Origin: Acidobacteriota bacterium
GTDB lineage: Bacteria > Acidobacteriota > JAAYUB01
Assembly (NCBI GenBank): GCA_029565065.1
Contig: JAKQOW010000011.1
Location: 44,786 to 108,785 of the forward strand
Direction: 5' to 3'
DNA: 64,000 nt
Both the position numbers and the translations under genes were made by a program. Below the pieces are notes generated by a model. That model saw only the letters and a list, made by a program, of their open reading frames with translations, ran no database searches and was not told the DNA's origin. Shown piece by piece: positions 52,768-61,762 of this stretch (positions are counted from its first letter, which is position 1; every line of letters begins with the position of its first letter).

Positions 52768-53769
52768 TTACTTCTTGACGGGCGGCTGCTCGGCCGGCAC
52801 CACCGTCCGCGGACGCTGGCCGATGGGCACCGGCATGGGCGCCGACCCCGGTCGGCCGGGGGCCGCGCCGCCGCTGCCCACCTTGATGTCGTCGACCTTG
52901 TCCCAGTTGACCGTCACGTCGTATTTGGAACCCAGCTGGTTCCGGATCTCCTGGAGCTTGGCTTCACGTTTCTGGGTCATCAGCTTGCTGGTTACGGCTT
53001 TTTCGGCCTGGGCGAAATCCTGGGTCTGGGCCGCCTGCTTTTCCTCCAGCTTGATGATGTGGAATCCGAACTGCGTCTTGATCGGTCCCTTGACCTCGCC
53101 CGGATTCATGGTGAATGCCGCCTCCTCGAACTCCTTGACCATCCGGCCGCGGGAGAAGAATCCGAGATCACCGCCGCGCTCGGCGTTGCTCTTGTCCGTG
53201 GAATATTTTTTCGCCAGCTCGTTCCAGTCGGCGCCCTTGTCGAGCTCGGCCTTGACCGTGGCGGCTTCCTCCTCCGACTTGACCAGGATGTGCCGGGCAT
53301 GAATGCGCTCGGGCGTCAGGAACTCGTTCGGATTGGCCTCGTAGTATGCGCGTGCTTCGGCGCTGGTCACCTGGAGCCCTTCGGTGGCCGTCTTCAGATA
53401 TTCGGTGTACAGGATCCGCTCGGCGTAGGAATTGATCTTCTCCTTGATGTCCTCACGATCCATCAGCCCCTGGACCTTGGCTTCCTCGGCGAACACCATG
53501 CGGTCCACGATGTTCTGCACGTAGTCCTTCTTCCGCTGGGGATCGTTGAAATGGCTGACGAATTGGGGCGGGATGCGGGCGAACTCCGCCTCGATCTGGC
53601 CGACGGTCACGACGCGCGCCCCCATCTTGACCAGGATCTCCTTGGAGTGATCGGCGGCGGGCGCCGGTTCGGTTTTCGGCGCGGGCGGCTGTTCGGACTG
53701 CGCCCACACCCCGGCCGTGAGCACCACCAACGCCAGCAGGGTCATCCATCCAGCAGTCGTCTTCCTCAT
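52768..53769 (-). CDS. Periplasmic parvulin-type (PpiC/SurA-like) peptidyl-prolyl isomerase
   Basis: A 333-residue exported foldase with AGGAGG before the ATG. After the signal peptide (LLALVVLTAGVWA) and a Pro-rich stretch there is a SurA_N-like helical domain (residues about 45-140), then a parvulin domain (HARHILVKSEEEAATVKAEL, STDKSNAERGGDLGFFSRGR, GPIKTQFGFHIIKLEE) that carries the active site. The C-terminus is Pro/Gly-rich. It probably assists folding of outer-membrane proteins; the lytic transglycosylase just downstream shares the envelope theme. Confidence 0.92.
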   Translation of the reverse strand: MRKTTAGWMTLLALVVLTAGVWAQSEQPPAPKTEPAPAADHSKEILVKMGARVVTVGQIEAEFARIPPQFVSHFNDPQRKKDYVQNIVDRMVFAEEAKVQGLMDREDIKEKINSYAERILYTEYLKTATEGLQVTSAEARAYYEANPNEFLTPERIHARHILVKSEEEAATVKAELDKGADWNELAKKYSTDKSNAERGGDLGFFSRGRMVKEFEEAAFTMNPGEVKGPIKTQFGFHIIKLEEKQAAQTQDFAQAEKAVTSKLMTQKREAKLQEIRNQLGSKYDVTVNWDKVDDIKVGSGGAAPGRPGSAPMPVPIGQRPRTVVPAEQPPVKK

Positions 53770-53862
53770 GGCAACCTCCTGAAAGAAAAAAGCAAATCGC
53801 TAATTTAGCGGATTTGGGTTCCGGGCACAAGTGAAAACATCCACCGGCCCGAGGCCGGCGCA

Positions 53863-53891
53863 TTGCAAACCGGTTCGGGCATTGTTAGAAT
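53863..53891 (+). promoter_or_regulatory. Promoter of the second BlaI-type gene (TTGCAA-17-TAGAAT)
   Basis: TTGCAA (53863-53868), a 17-base spacer and TAGAAT (53886-53891) predict transcription starting at about 53898-53899, that is, on the start codon itself. No ribosome site is present, consistent with a leaderless mRNA. Confidence 0.6.
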
Positions 53892-53898
53892 CACTGTG

Positions 53899-54390
53899 AT
53901 GCCTCCGCGACGAAAAAAGACGAGCCTATCGTCCGAGGCGGCCTTCCGGCTGCCGGGTCCGCGGGAGTTTGGCATATTGGAAATCCTGTGGCGGGACGGA
54001 CCGCTCTCCGTCGCCGAAATCCGGGCCCGGCTGCCCGATTCCCCCCCGCTGGCCTACACCACGGTGATGACCATGCTGGATCAGCTCCACCGGAAACATT
54101 TGGTGCTGCGGCGGAAAAGCGGCCGGGCATTCCAGTACACCGCCGGCGCGCAGCCCGAACAGGTGCGCCGGGAGCTGGCGGCGACGTTTCTGGCCAATTT
54201 CTTCGACTCCGACCCTGCGCGGCTGGCCGCCGCCCTGCCGGTGTCGGCCGCACCGCCCGACTCGCGCCGCGCCGGACGGCCACGCCCGTCGCGCCCCGCT
54301 CCGGGGGATGGCTGGTCGCGGGAACCGCTGCCCCCGCCGGCGCCGCCGCCCGTGGGACCGGACGAAGAAGACGACAGTTACTTGTTGTAA
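53899..54390 (+). CDS. BlaI/MecI-like winged-helix regulator without an adjacent M56 protease
   Basis: About 163 residues. The winged-helix block (LPGPREFGILEILWRDGPLSVAE, LAYTTVMTMLDQLHRKHLVL, RKSGRAFQYT) matches the BlaI family. The C-terminal region differs: it is Pro/Arg-rich and ends in acidic DEEDDSYLL, unlike the helical dimerisation domain of classical BlaI. ATG 53899 is favoured because the predicted transcription start coincides with it; GTG 53896 is an alternative. No sensor-protease gene is next to it, so it may be controlled by the M56 protein encoded near 9 kb or by another signal. Confidence 0.8.
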   Translation: MPPRRKKTSLSSEAAFRLPGPREFGILEILWRDGPLSVAEIRARLPDSPPLAYTTVMTMLDQLHRKHLVLRRKSGRAFQYTAGAQPEQVRRELAATFLANFFDSDPARLAAALPVSAAPPDSRRAGRPRPSRPAPGDGWSREPLPPPAPPPVGPDEEDDSYLL

Positions 54391-54420
54391 ATTTCCGCCA
54401 CGCCCGGTCGCCGGACAGGG

Positions 54421-54426
54421 TATAAT
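54421..54426 (+). promoter_or_regulatory. Possible -10 hexamer for the nucleotidyltransferase gene
   Basis: A perfect TATAAT lies 34 bases before the ATG at 54460, with CTGGAGGA as ribosome site in between. No good -35 hexamer sits at 16-18 bases, so an activator or extended element may be needed. Confidence 0.4.
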
Positions 54427-54459
54427 CGGCCGCTGTTTGGCTGGAGGAATCGCCACAAC

Positions 54460-55497
54460 ATGAAAGCACTGATCCTGGCGGGCGGGAAAGGTTCGGAATT
54501 GCTGCCCATGACCGCCAACACGCCGAAGCCCATCGTGCCCGTGGGCAACATCCCCTTCATCTTTTACCAGCTGGACCGGCTGAAAAAGGCCGGCATCAAG
54601 GAAGTGATCCTGTCCCTGTCGTACCAGCCCCGCCATATCCAAGAGTTGCTGGGCGACGGCTCCAACTTCGGGTTGGTCATCCATTACACGGTGGAAGCCG
54701 TACCCCAGGGCACCGCCGGCGCGCTGCGCACGGCCGCCCCCCTGATCACCGGCCCCACGCTGGTGCTGAACGGGGACATCCTGACCGGGGTGGACCTGAG
54801 CCGGGTCATCGAACACCACCGCGAGCGCCGCGCTTTGGTGACGCTGGTGGAGGGCCGGTCGAATCGACCGGAACGGCTCGGTGTCATCCTCAAGAACCGG
54901 ACCGGCCGCGTGACTGGATTCATCGAGAAGCCGCGCGACCATGAGCTTCAGGACGACTGGGTGAACATGGGCGTCTACGTCATGGAGCGGGAAATCCTGG
55001 ACGCCATCCCGGCCGGCACCTATTACACCCTGGAGCGCGAGCTGTTCCCGGGGCTGATCGGACATGGCGCCAAAATCATCGCCCAGAAGACCGACGAATA
55101 CTGGTGCCACATCGACAATCCCTGCTGCTATCTGCAGGCCAACTTCGATGTGCTGTCCGGACGCGTGCCGCTGCCTAAATTTTTCGGTCTGTTCGAGCCG
55201 AGACCCTTCAACCTGCCGGCGTCGAGCCGGATGGACGCGAAATCCTTCGTTCACGAGTCGTGCGTGATCAAGGAGAACGTTGTCATCGAGAACGCCGTGA
55301 TCGGCGAAAAATGCCGGATTGAGGAAGGGGTGCAGGTCCGCGATTCGGTGATCATGAGCGGCAGCCGCCTCAAGAGCGGCGCCTACCTGCGCTACAGCGC
55401 GGTGGGGCGCAATTGTGTGCTGGGCGAGGCGGTGACCATCGGCAAGGGAGCGTTTCTGGGCGACAAGACCACCGTGGCCGACTTCAGCCGCATCTGA
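54460..55497 (+). CDS. Sugar nucleotidyltransferase with left-handed beta-helix tail (GMPP/RmlA-like)
   Basis: A 345-residue protein with an N-terminal nucleotidyltransferase domain and a C-terminal hexapeptide-repeat helix (VIKENVVIENAVIGEKCRI). Family blocks: MKALILAGGKG, PKPIVPVGNIPFI, VPQGTAGALRTA, LVLNGDILTG, GFIEKP and WVNMGVYVM. The normal GxGTRLxPxT signature is altered to GKGSELLPMT, replacing the usual Arg, so the canonical reaction (NDP-sugar formation from sugar-1-phosphate) is uncertain; other family members act as regulatory subunits. AGGAG precedes the ATG. It is followed 42 bases later by the S9 peptidase gene on the same strand. Confidence 0.8.
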   Translation: MKALILAGGKGSELLPMTANTPKPIVPVGNIPFIFYQLDRLKKAGIKEVILSLSYQPRHIQELLGDGSNFGLVIHYTVEAVPQGTAGALRTAAPLITGPTLVLNGDILTGVDLSRVIEHHRERRALVTLVEGRSNRPERLGVILKNRTGRVTGFIEKPRDHELQDDWVNMGVYVMEREILDAIPAGTYYTLERELFPGLIGHGAKIIAQKTDEYWCHIDNPCCYLQANFDVLSGRVPLPKFFGLFEPRPFNLPASSRMDAKSFVHESCVIKENVVIENAVIGEKCRIEEGVQVRDSVIMSGSRLKSGAYLRYSAVGRNCVLGEAVTIGKGAFLGDKTTVADFSRI

Positions 55498-55539
55498 GGG
55501 GGCGGCTCCACCCCCAACCCGATGCAGGGAGGCGACAGG

Positions 55540-57756
55540 ATGACGCACCGTCGGCGCCGGGCGGTTTCCGTGGCGGTCGTTGTGGGGGTTGTCACTGTCG
55601 GCCTGGCAACCTGGACCCGGGCCGCCGGATTCCGGCCCATCACCGTCAGGGAGATCTACAACAATCCGGCCTTCCTGTCCCGCGTGGTCGAATATCCGGT
55701 CTGGCGGGCCGACAGCCGTGAGCTGATTTGCCGGGTCAAAGACCCGGAGACCGGCCGCGCCGTGTACCAGGCGGTGGATCCGCTCACCGGCGAATGCCGG
55801 CTGGCGATGGACCCGGAGCAGCTGATCCAGAAGCTGTCGGGCTTGGCAGACCTCGCCCGAAAGGCGCAGCCGGAGGCTGCGGTAACGGGGGTGACCTTCT
55901 CGCCCGGTGGAGACCGGGCGCTCTTCCTGTTTCGCGGGGACATCTATGAGACCGAGCTGCTGAGCGGCGCGATCCGCCGGTGGACGATCACGCCGCAGGC
56001 GGAGTCCGAGGTCCGTTACAGCCCGGACGGCGCGAAAATATCATTTGTCCGGGACGACAATCTCTGGATCCTCTTCCGCGAAACGGGGCGGGAGGTGGCC
56101 GCGACGTCCAACGGCAGTCGCGCGGCAGCCTACGGTGTGGTGGACTGGGTCTACCAGGAGGAGTTCGCGCTCGCGCAGGGCTACTGGTGGTCGCCCGATT
56201 CGCGCGCCTTGGCGATCCTGCGGCTCGATCAGTCCAGCGTGGCGGAATATCCGCTCGTGGACTGGCTGCCGCAACATCCCGTCATCACGTTCCAGAAGTA
56301 CCCCAAGGCCGGCGGCGCCAATCCTGTGGCGGCGCTCTTCTACTATCGCCTCGACGACGGCGAACTCCGCCAGCTGGCGGTGGGTGGCGTGCCGGACGTG
56401 TATCTGCCGCGGGTGGCCTGGACGCCCGATTCGCTGCACCTGCTCGTGCAGCAACTCAACCGGCGGCAAAACCGCCTGGAGCTGGTCCGAATGCTCCCGG
56501 CGGCGGCGACCTGGCAGGTGATCCTGACCGAACAGGATCCCTGCTGGGTCAATGTGCACGACATGTTGTACCCACTCCGCCAGCGGCGGGAATTCATCTG
56601 GGGATCGGAACGTGACGGCTTCCGGCATCTGTACCGGTACGACCTGGATGGCCGTCTGATCGGCCGGATCACCCGAGGACCCTGGATGGTGACCGAGCTG
56701 AACGGCCTGGATGAATCCCAGGGGATCGTCTATTTCACGGCGACGGAACACAGCGTTCGGGAACGCCACCTCTACCGGGTGGGCCTGGAGGGCGGGCCGC
56801 CGCGGCGGATGACCACGGATCCGGGCACCCACGACATCCTGGCCTCGCCCGACGCGACCCGCTACCTGGACGCATATTCCACGGATGCGACGCCGCCGGA
56901 ATTCCGCATCGGCCGGCTGGCATGGCCGCTGTCGGGAAAAACGTTCCGGCGTCCCGATCCGGAGCTGCTGACGCCGTACGGTTTTTCGCATTGGGAATAC
57001 CTGAAACTCCGGGCCCCCGACGGCGCCGAGCTCCACGCCCGGATCCTGAAGCCGCCGGATTTCGACGCCGCCCGGCGGTATCCGGTCCTGGTTTATGTCT
57101 ATGGCGGGCCCCATGCCCAGGTGGTGGCCGACAGCTGGGCCGGCGCCTACTACCTGTGGCATCAGCTCATGGCCCAACGCGGCTTCGTGGTGTTCAGCCT
57201 GGACAACCGGGGTTCCGCCGGAAGGGGTAAGGCGTGGGAGAACGCGATCCATCGTCGTCTGGGCGAACAGGAACTCCATGACCAGCTTGTCGGGGTGGAA
57301 TACCTCAAGACGCTGCCATTCGTGGATGCCCAGCGAATCGGGATCTGGGGGTGGAGCTACGGCGGTTACATGACCTGCCTGGCGATGACCCGGGCGTCGA
57401 ATGTCTTTCGGGCGGGCGTCGCGGTCGCGCCGGTCACCGACTGGCTCGATTACGACACCATCTACACCGAACGCTACATGGATTTGCCCCAAAACAATCC
57501 GGACGGCTACCGCCAGTCCTCACCAGTCCACTTCGCCGGGGAGCTGACCGGACAGTTCTTCCTCGTGCACGGCACGGCCGATGACAACGTGCATCTGCAG
57601 AATACGGTTCAGTTGTCCCGACGGCTGATCGAGGCGGGCAAACCGTTCGAACTGATGCTCTATCCGCTCATGGAGCACGGCATCCGGAGCCCGGAGTCGC
57701 GGGTTCACCTGTTCGAGGCCATGATCGCCTTTTGGGAAACTCGGCTCAGGGAGTAG
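55540..57756 (+). CDS. Dipeptidyl peptidase IV-like S9 serine peptidase
   Basis: A 738-residue exported protein; ATG 55540 follows GGGAGG and opens a signal/anchor (AVSVAVVVGVVTVGLATW). The first about 470 residues are the eight-bladed propeller (DPP IV N-terminal domain; TPQAESEVRYSPDGAKISFV, YGVVDWVYQEEFALAQGYWWS, where the EE motif binds the substrate amino end). The C-terminal alpha/beta-hydrolase domain has Ser606 (GWSYGGYM), Asp681/682 (GTADDN) and His713 (MEHGI). It should release dipeptides from N-termini, preferably X-Pro or X-Ala, in the periplasm. Its 3' end overlaps the convergent hybrid kinase gene by 11 bases. Confidence 0.93.
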   Translation: MTHRRRRAVSVAVVVGVVTVGLATWTRAAGFRPITVREIYNNPAFLSRVVEYPVWRADSRELICRVKDPETGRAVYQAVDPLTGECRLAMDPEQLIQKLSGLADLARKAQPEAAVTGVTFSPGGDRALFLFRGDIYETELLSGAIRRWTITPQAESEVRYSPDGAKISFVRDDNLWILFRETGREVAATSNGSRAAAYGVVDWVYQEEFALAQGYWWSPDSRALAILRLDQSSVAEYPLVDWLPQHPVITFQKYPKAGGANPVAALFYYRLDDGELRQLAVGGVPDVYLPRVAWTPDSLHLLVQQLNRRQNRLELVRMLPAAATWQVILTEQDPCWVNVHDMLYPLRQRREFIWGSERDGFRHLYRYDLDGRLIGRITRGPWMVTELNGLDESQGIVYFTATEHSVRERHLYRVGLEGGPPRRMTTDPGTHDILASPDATRYLDAYSTDATPPEFRIGRLAWPLSGKTFRRPDPELLTPYGFSHWEYLKLRAPDGAELHARILKPPDFDAARRYPVLVYVYGGPHAQVVADSWAGAYYLWHQLMAQRGFVVFSLDNRGSAGRGKAWENAIHRRLGEQELHDQLVGVEYLKTLPFVDAQRIGIWGWSYGGYMTCLAMTRASNVFRAGVAVAPVTDWLDYDTIYTERYMDLPQNNPDGYRQSSPVHFAGELTGQFFLVHGTADDNVHLQNTVQLSRRLIEAGKPFELMLYPLMEHGIRSPESRVHLFEAMIAFWETRLRE

Positions 57757-60118
57757 CCGGCGGCGATTTTTCAGATTGGAGAATCCGCCGGACCAAGTTG
57801 GCCAGGTCGTTGATCTTGTATGGTTTTTGCATGAATTCCACGTATCCCGACTGCAGGGCGCGACGGATCTTCTCGTCGGAGTCATAACCGCTGACCAGGA
57901 TCACCCGCAGGTCCGCCCGAATGCGCCGAAGACAGCCGATGGTCTCCAGCCCGTCCATTCCGGGCATGACCATGTCCAGGATGACCAGGTCAAACCGCTC
58001 CGGGGCGGCCTGGATCATTCGGACCGCTTCCTGACCCGAGGCCACGGAATCCACATCGTAACCGAGCTCGGCCAACAAATCCCGCGCGACCTCCCGCACC
58101 ATGTCTTCGTCATCGACCACCAGCACCCGCTCGTGCCCGCGCGGCATGAGCGTGGTGGTCTCGAGCGGGCGTTCGGCGCTGCTGGGAAACGGCCCGTCCG
58201 GCGCCAGTGCGGGAAGCAGGATCTGGATGGTGGTGCCGCGGTCCGGTTGGGCGCTCCAGAATATGTAGCCGCTGTGTTTCTTGATGGCGCCGTAAACCAG
58301 CGAGTCGCTGATGGACGCGTCGGCGGTGCCGCCGTTGGCGGTGAAGAACGGATCGTAGAGCTGGTGGAAGTATTGCTCCTCGACTCCGGTGATCGCGTCC
58401 ATGATGCGAAGCCGGACGTAATCGCCGACCGGGACTTCAGGATGCAGCCGGAGAAATCCGTCGTCGGGCTGGAAGCGGTCCGTGATCAGCAGGATTTCTC
58501 CGCCGTGCGGCTGTTGAGCCTGTGAGCGGAGCAGGACCTCGGACAGGAACTGCTCCAGCATGCTCCGGTTGCCCTGAATCTGGATCGGCTTGCTGTCCAG
58601 CCGGACTTGGAGGCGGAGATCGGGGGCCAACACCGAGGCGAGCGTGGCCAGAACCGACTGGATGATCTCGTTCAGGTCCAGCGGCAGCAACGGCAGCTCC
58701 CGCTGCCGGGAGACAGACAGCAACTGGGCGATGAGGTCCGCGGCCCGGTGCGCCGAATGCTCTACGATCTCGATCCGCCGACGGTCTTCCGGTCCGTGCA
58801 GGTTCTGTTTCAACAGCTCCACGGCGGGGAGAATGGCCCCCAGTAGGTTGTTGAAGTCGTGGGCGATGCTGCCCGCCAATCCGCCGATGATCTCCATCTT
58901 GCGCGCGTGCTGGAGCTGCTGCTCGATCTCGCGTTGTCGGGTGATGTCGCGGCCGATGACCAACAGCCCCAGCGGCGGGCCGATCAGGCTGTGCAGGGGG
59001 CTGACGGCCAGCTCCAGCAGCAGCTCGCGGCGATTGAAGAGCATCGCCTGTTCCCAGCAGATGGATTCGCCGCGGCGGCAGCGGATGAATGTCCGGAACG
59101 CCTTGGTCCTGGACAAGCCGCGATTGAGGAACAGGCGGGTGAACGGCTTGCCCAGATCGTCCCGCGTGAAGCCGGAGATCTCGAAAAAGCGCGCGTTGGC
59201 GTAGGTGAGTATCCCCTTCCGGTCGATGGTGATGATGCACTCAGCGAGCGAGTTGAAGACGTTCTCGAGGAACTGCCGCGTCTCCTGGAGCGCAGCGGTG
59301 CGCTCGGCCACCCGCTGCTCCAGCTCCCGATTCCAGTCTTCCAGGCGGTTCTGAAGCAACTGGACCTCGGTCACCATCTGGTTGAAGGACTGGGCCAGCG
59401 TCCCGAATTCGTTGGCGCCCTCCAAATCGAAATGATGGTTCAGGTCGCCCGTGGCCAGCTTGCGGGCGCCGGCCAGCAGAGTGTCCATGGGTTGCCGGAT
59501 CATCCGGGCCACCTGCTGCAGCCCGAGGTAGGTGACAACCAGGGCGACGAAAAACGACACCAGGATGAAGATGTGAATCTGGTGCAGGTGAGCGTACATG
59601 TTGTCCAGCGACAGGCCGGCGTGGAGGATGCCCCAACGAACCGTCGAGGGCTTGATGAACACGGGCGCCTGAATATCCAACACGTAATTCTGTCGGCCCC
59701 CGGGCAGCGCAATCAGGCCTTCGGTGAACGCAGTCTGCCGCAGGTATCTCAGCTCCGCGCCTCGGATTCGGAGGATCGCGTCCTGGTTCTCGCGATAGTA
59801 GTCGTTGCAGGCCGCCAGCGTCAGCTCCTTGTCGTAAACGGCCAAATAGAGGATGCCCTGTTGCTCGACCATGGTTTCCAGATAGCTGTAAATGGACGCA
59901 TAGTTATACGTCACCAGCAACGGGGTGAAAGTGGCCTTGAGATTCCTCTCAAATTCCTCGCCGCGCTCTTGGGTTTCCGTCAGCAGGATGTCGCGGAACT
60001 GGTAGCGGATGAACACGGCTAGCAAAAACATGGCCATGAACAGGATCACAAAGGAAAAAAACAGATACCGGTTGTGGACGCGAGCGAAACGGCGGCGCAG
60101 CGAGTCGAGGATCTGCAT
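57746..60118 (-). CDS. Membrane hybrid histidine kinase-like protein with degenerate ATPase domain and C-terminal receiver
   Basis: A 790-residue protein: helix (about 20-40), periplasmic sensor region, second helix (about 185-205), HAMP, coiled coil, PAS (LAECIITIDRKGILTYANAR), DHp with intact H-box (IAHDFNNLLGAILPAVELLK), an HATPase-like domain, and a receiver (VLVVDDEDM, Asp in LVILDMVMPGMDG, Lys in MQKPYK). In the ATPase domain the N-box lacks its Asn residues (FLSEVLLRSQAQQ), G1 is DAITGVEEQ in place of DTGxG, and the G2 Gly-rich loop is ADASISDS. YDPFFTANGG and the terminal strands remain. The fold is probably kept but ATP binding lost. It starts 6 bases after the binding-lipoprotein gene. 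Confidence 0.88.
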   Translation of the reverse strand: MQILDSLRRRFARVHNRYLFFSFVILFMAMFLLAVFIRYQFRDILLTETQERGEEFERNLKATFTPLLVTYNYASIYSYLETMVEQQGILYLAVYDKELTLAACNDYYRENQDAILRIRGAELRYLRQTAFTEGLIALPGGRQNYVLDIQAPVFIKPSTVRWGILHAGLSLDNMYAHLHQIHIFILVSFFVALVVTYLGLQQVARMIRQPMDTLLAGARKLATGDLNHHFDLEGANEFGTLAQSFNQMVTEVQLLQNRLEDWNRELEQRVAERTAALQETRQFLENVFNSLAECIITIDRKGILTYANARFFEISGFTRDDLGKPFTRLFLNRGLSRTKAFRTFIRCRRGESICWEQAMLFNRRELLLELAVSPLHSLIGPPLGLLVIGRDITRQREIEQQLQHARKMEIIGGLAGSIAHDFNNLLGAILPAVELLKQNLHGPEDRRRIEIVEHSAHRAADLIAQLLSVSRQRELPLLPLDLNEIIQSVLATLASVLAPDLRLQVRLDSKPIQIQGNRSMLEQFLSEVLLRSQAQQPHGGEILLITDRFQPDDGFLRLHPEVPVGDYVRLRIMDAITGVEEQYFHQLYDPFFTANGGTADASISDSLVYGAIKKHSGYIFWSAQPDRGTTIQILLPALAPDGPFPSSAERPLETTTLMPRGHERVLVVDDEDMVREVARDLLAELGYDVDSVASGQEAVRMIQAAPERFDLVILDMVMPGMDGLETIGCLRRIRADLRVILVSGYDSDEKIRRALQSGYVEFMQKPYKINDLANLVRRILQSEKSPPATP

Positions 60119-60124
60119 ATCGGC

Positions 60125-61753
60125 CTACCGGGGCACGGGATCAAACCAGATCTCCCCCAGGTTGAGGGAACAGATGCCGAATGGATTCAACCGCGCGCCC
60201 CGGACATGGGGCTGCAGCAGATAAGTCATCACGTAGCTCTCCAGCGGGATCAGGGGGACGGTTTCCTGCAGGCGGGTCTCGATGGATTGAATGATCCGGA
60301 GCTTGGCGTGGAGATTGGACTCCCGGTAGAGCCGGTCGATGAGGTCGTCGACCACCGGGTCTCGGTAACCGGCGACATTCTGTCGGGATTCGGAATGCAG
60401 CAGGTTTTCAAGGTACTGTTCGGCAATGGGGGTGTCGGCCGTCCAGGCCATGATGGTGACGTTGAAATTGCCGCGGCGGATTTCTTCCTGAAAATCGGTC
60501 CACGGGGTCTCCCGGCTGATGAGCGAAAACCCGAGCCGATGGGCCGTATCCGTCATCAAGCGGAAAAAATTAGGTTCACGCTGAAAGTCCAGGTAAACCA
60601 TCGGCGGCGGCTCCCCGTCGCGGTTGCGGGATCGCTCCATATGCATGGCGGCGGCCGCCGGATCGAAAGCGAACCGTCCGGAAGGCGGACTGAATCCGAA
60701 CATGCGCGCCGGCAGGAAGGATTCGGTGGGCTTGAGCGTCGGATGGCTGTGCGTGAGAAATTCCGTCCGGTTGAACGCGAGCGACACCGCCTTGCGGAAG
60801 GACGGATCGTCCGTGGGTGGGCGCCGGCAATTGAACACCAGCATCGAAGTGGTCAGTTGGGCCTGGACGAGTCGTTGCGCTTGCGGCATGAATCCGTCGT
60901 TCGGGGTGCCTGGATATGCGTCCATGATATCCAGTTGGCCCGTCTCGAAGAGACGTCGGTTGTACCTGCCGGAATATTCGGGCGACACGGTGAACCGCAC
61001 CCGGTCGAGGTGGGGCGGCGATCCGTGAAAATGGTCATTGCGCTTCAGTTCGATTCGGTCGGCCTGAAACACATCGAGCATGAACGCGCCGGTGCCGATG
61101 AAGGGCGGCCGCTCGACCCTGCCGTCAAGCGGGAAATGCCGCCGGGGGACGATGCGGAGCTGGTCCATGGCCAGGATCTTGAGGAATTCAGGATAGGCGT
61201 GCCGCAGAACGATTTCCAGTGTGCGGGCATCGGGGGCGCTGATGCGGAAGCTGGGCCGGCCTTCGATGTACTCCTGGTCGATGAGGCGGGCCAGAATCAA
61301 GCCACTGCTGGCGGACTGACCGGCAACGGTCAGGCAACGCCGGAAGGTGTGCAGGACGTCCTCGATGTCCAGCGGGGAACCGTCGTGAAATCGAACCCCG
61401 GAGCGGAGAGTAAACGTATAGATGCGCCCGTCGGATGATATCCGCCACTCCTCCGCAAGGTCGGGCAGAACGTTCAGCGCGTCGTCGTATCGCACCAGCC
61501 CGTTGAACATGCTGGCGATGATTGTCGCCTCGTACACGTCGGTGACGTAGAGCGGATCCAGAGCGGACACGCCGGGGATGATCAGTCGGCATACTCCGCC
61601 CCGCTGCGGCACGCTCTTGGGCGCCGGTGGCTTGGGCGTCGCCTGCTGGCAGGCGGTGCTCAGCAGGATCAATCCGCCGCATGCCGCGGCCAGCCGGGCG
61701 CGCCACACGACCCGTCGGGAGAGCCGGGACCGGTGAAATCTGCTGCGTTCCAT
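60125..61753 (-). CDS. Family-5 solute-binding lipoprotein in operon with the hybrid pseudokinase
   Basis: A 542-residue lipoprotein with a signal peptide ending LLSTAC (Cys near residue 35). SBP family-5 blocks: SALDPLYVTDVYEATIIASMF, FTLRSGVRFHDGSPLDIEDV, GTGAFMLDVFQADRIELKRN, RKAVSLAFNRTEFL. The downstream gene, with its stop and start 6 bases apart, encodes the membrane hybrid kinase-like protein; no permease or ATPase genes are present. Inference: it acts as a ligand-presenting co-sensor for that protein rather than as a transport component. A TATAAT just upstream predicts an almost leaderless mRNA. Confidence 0.88.
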   Translation of the reverse strand: MERSRFHRSRLSRRVVWRARLAAACGGLILLSTACQQATPKPPAPKSVPQRGGVCRLIIPGVSALDPLYVTDVYEATIIASMFNGLVRYDDALNVLPDLAEEWRISSDGRIYTFTLRSGVRFHDGSPLDIEDVLHTFRRCLTVAGQSASSGLILARLIDQEYIEGRPSFRISAPDARTLEIVLRHAYPEFLKILAMDQLRIVPRRHFPLDGRVERPPFIGTGAFMLDVFQADRIELKRNDHFHGSPPHLDRVRFTVSPEYSGRYNRRLFETGQLDIMDAYPGTPNDGFMPQAQRLVQAQLTTSMLVFNCRRPPTDDPSFRKAVSLAFNRTEFLTHSHPTLKPTESFLPARMFGFSPPSGRFAFDPAAAAMHMERSRNRDGEPPPMVYLDFQREPNFFRLMTDTAHRLGFSLISRETPWTDFQEEIRRGNFNVTIMAWTADTPIAEQYLENLLHSESRQNVAGYRDPVVDDLIDRLYRESNLHAKLRIIQSIETRLQETVPLIPLESYVMTYLLQPHVRGARLNPFGICSLNLGEIWFDPVPR

Positions 61754-61762
61754 CTGTCTTGT

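Noticed and set aside
57746..57756. Possible frameshift where the S9 peptidase and hybrid kinase genes overlap
   Set aside because: The 11-base overlap is an ordinary convergent tail-to-tail overlap; both proteins end at family-typical positions.
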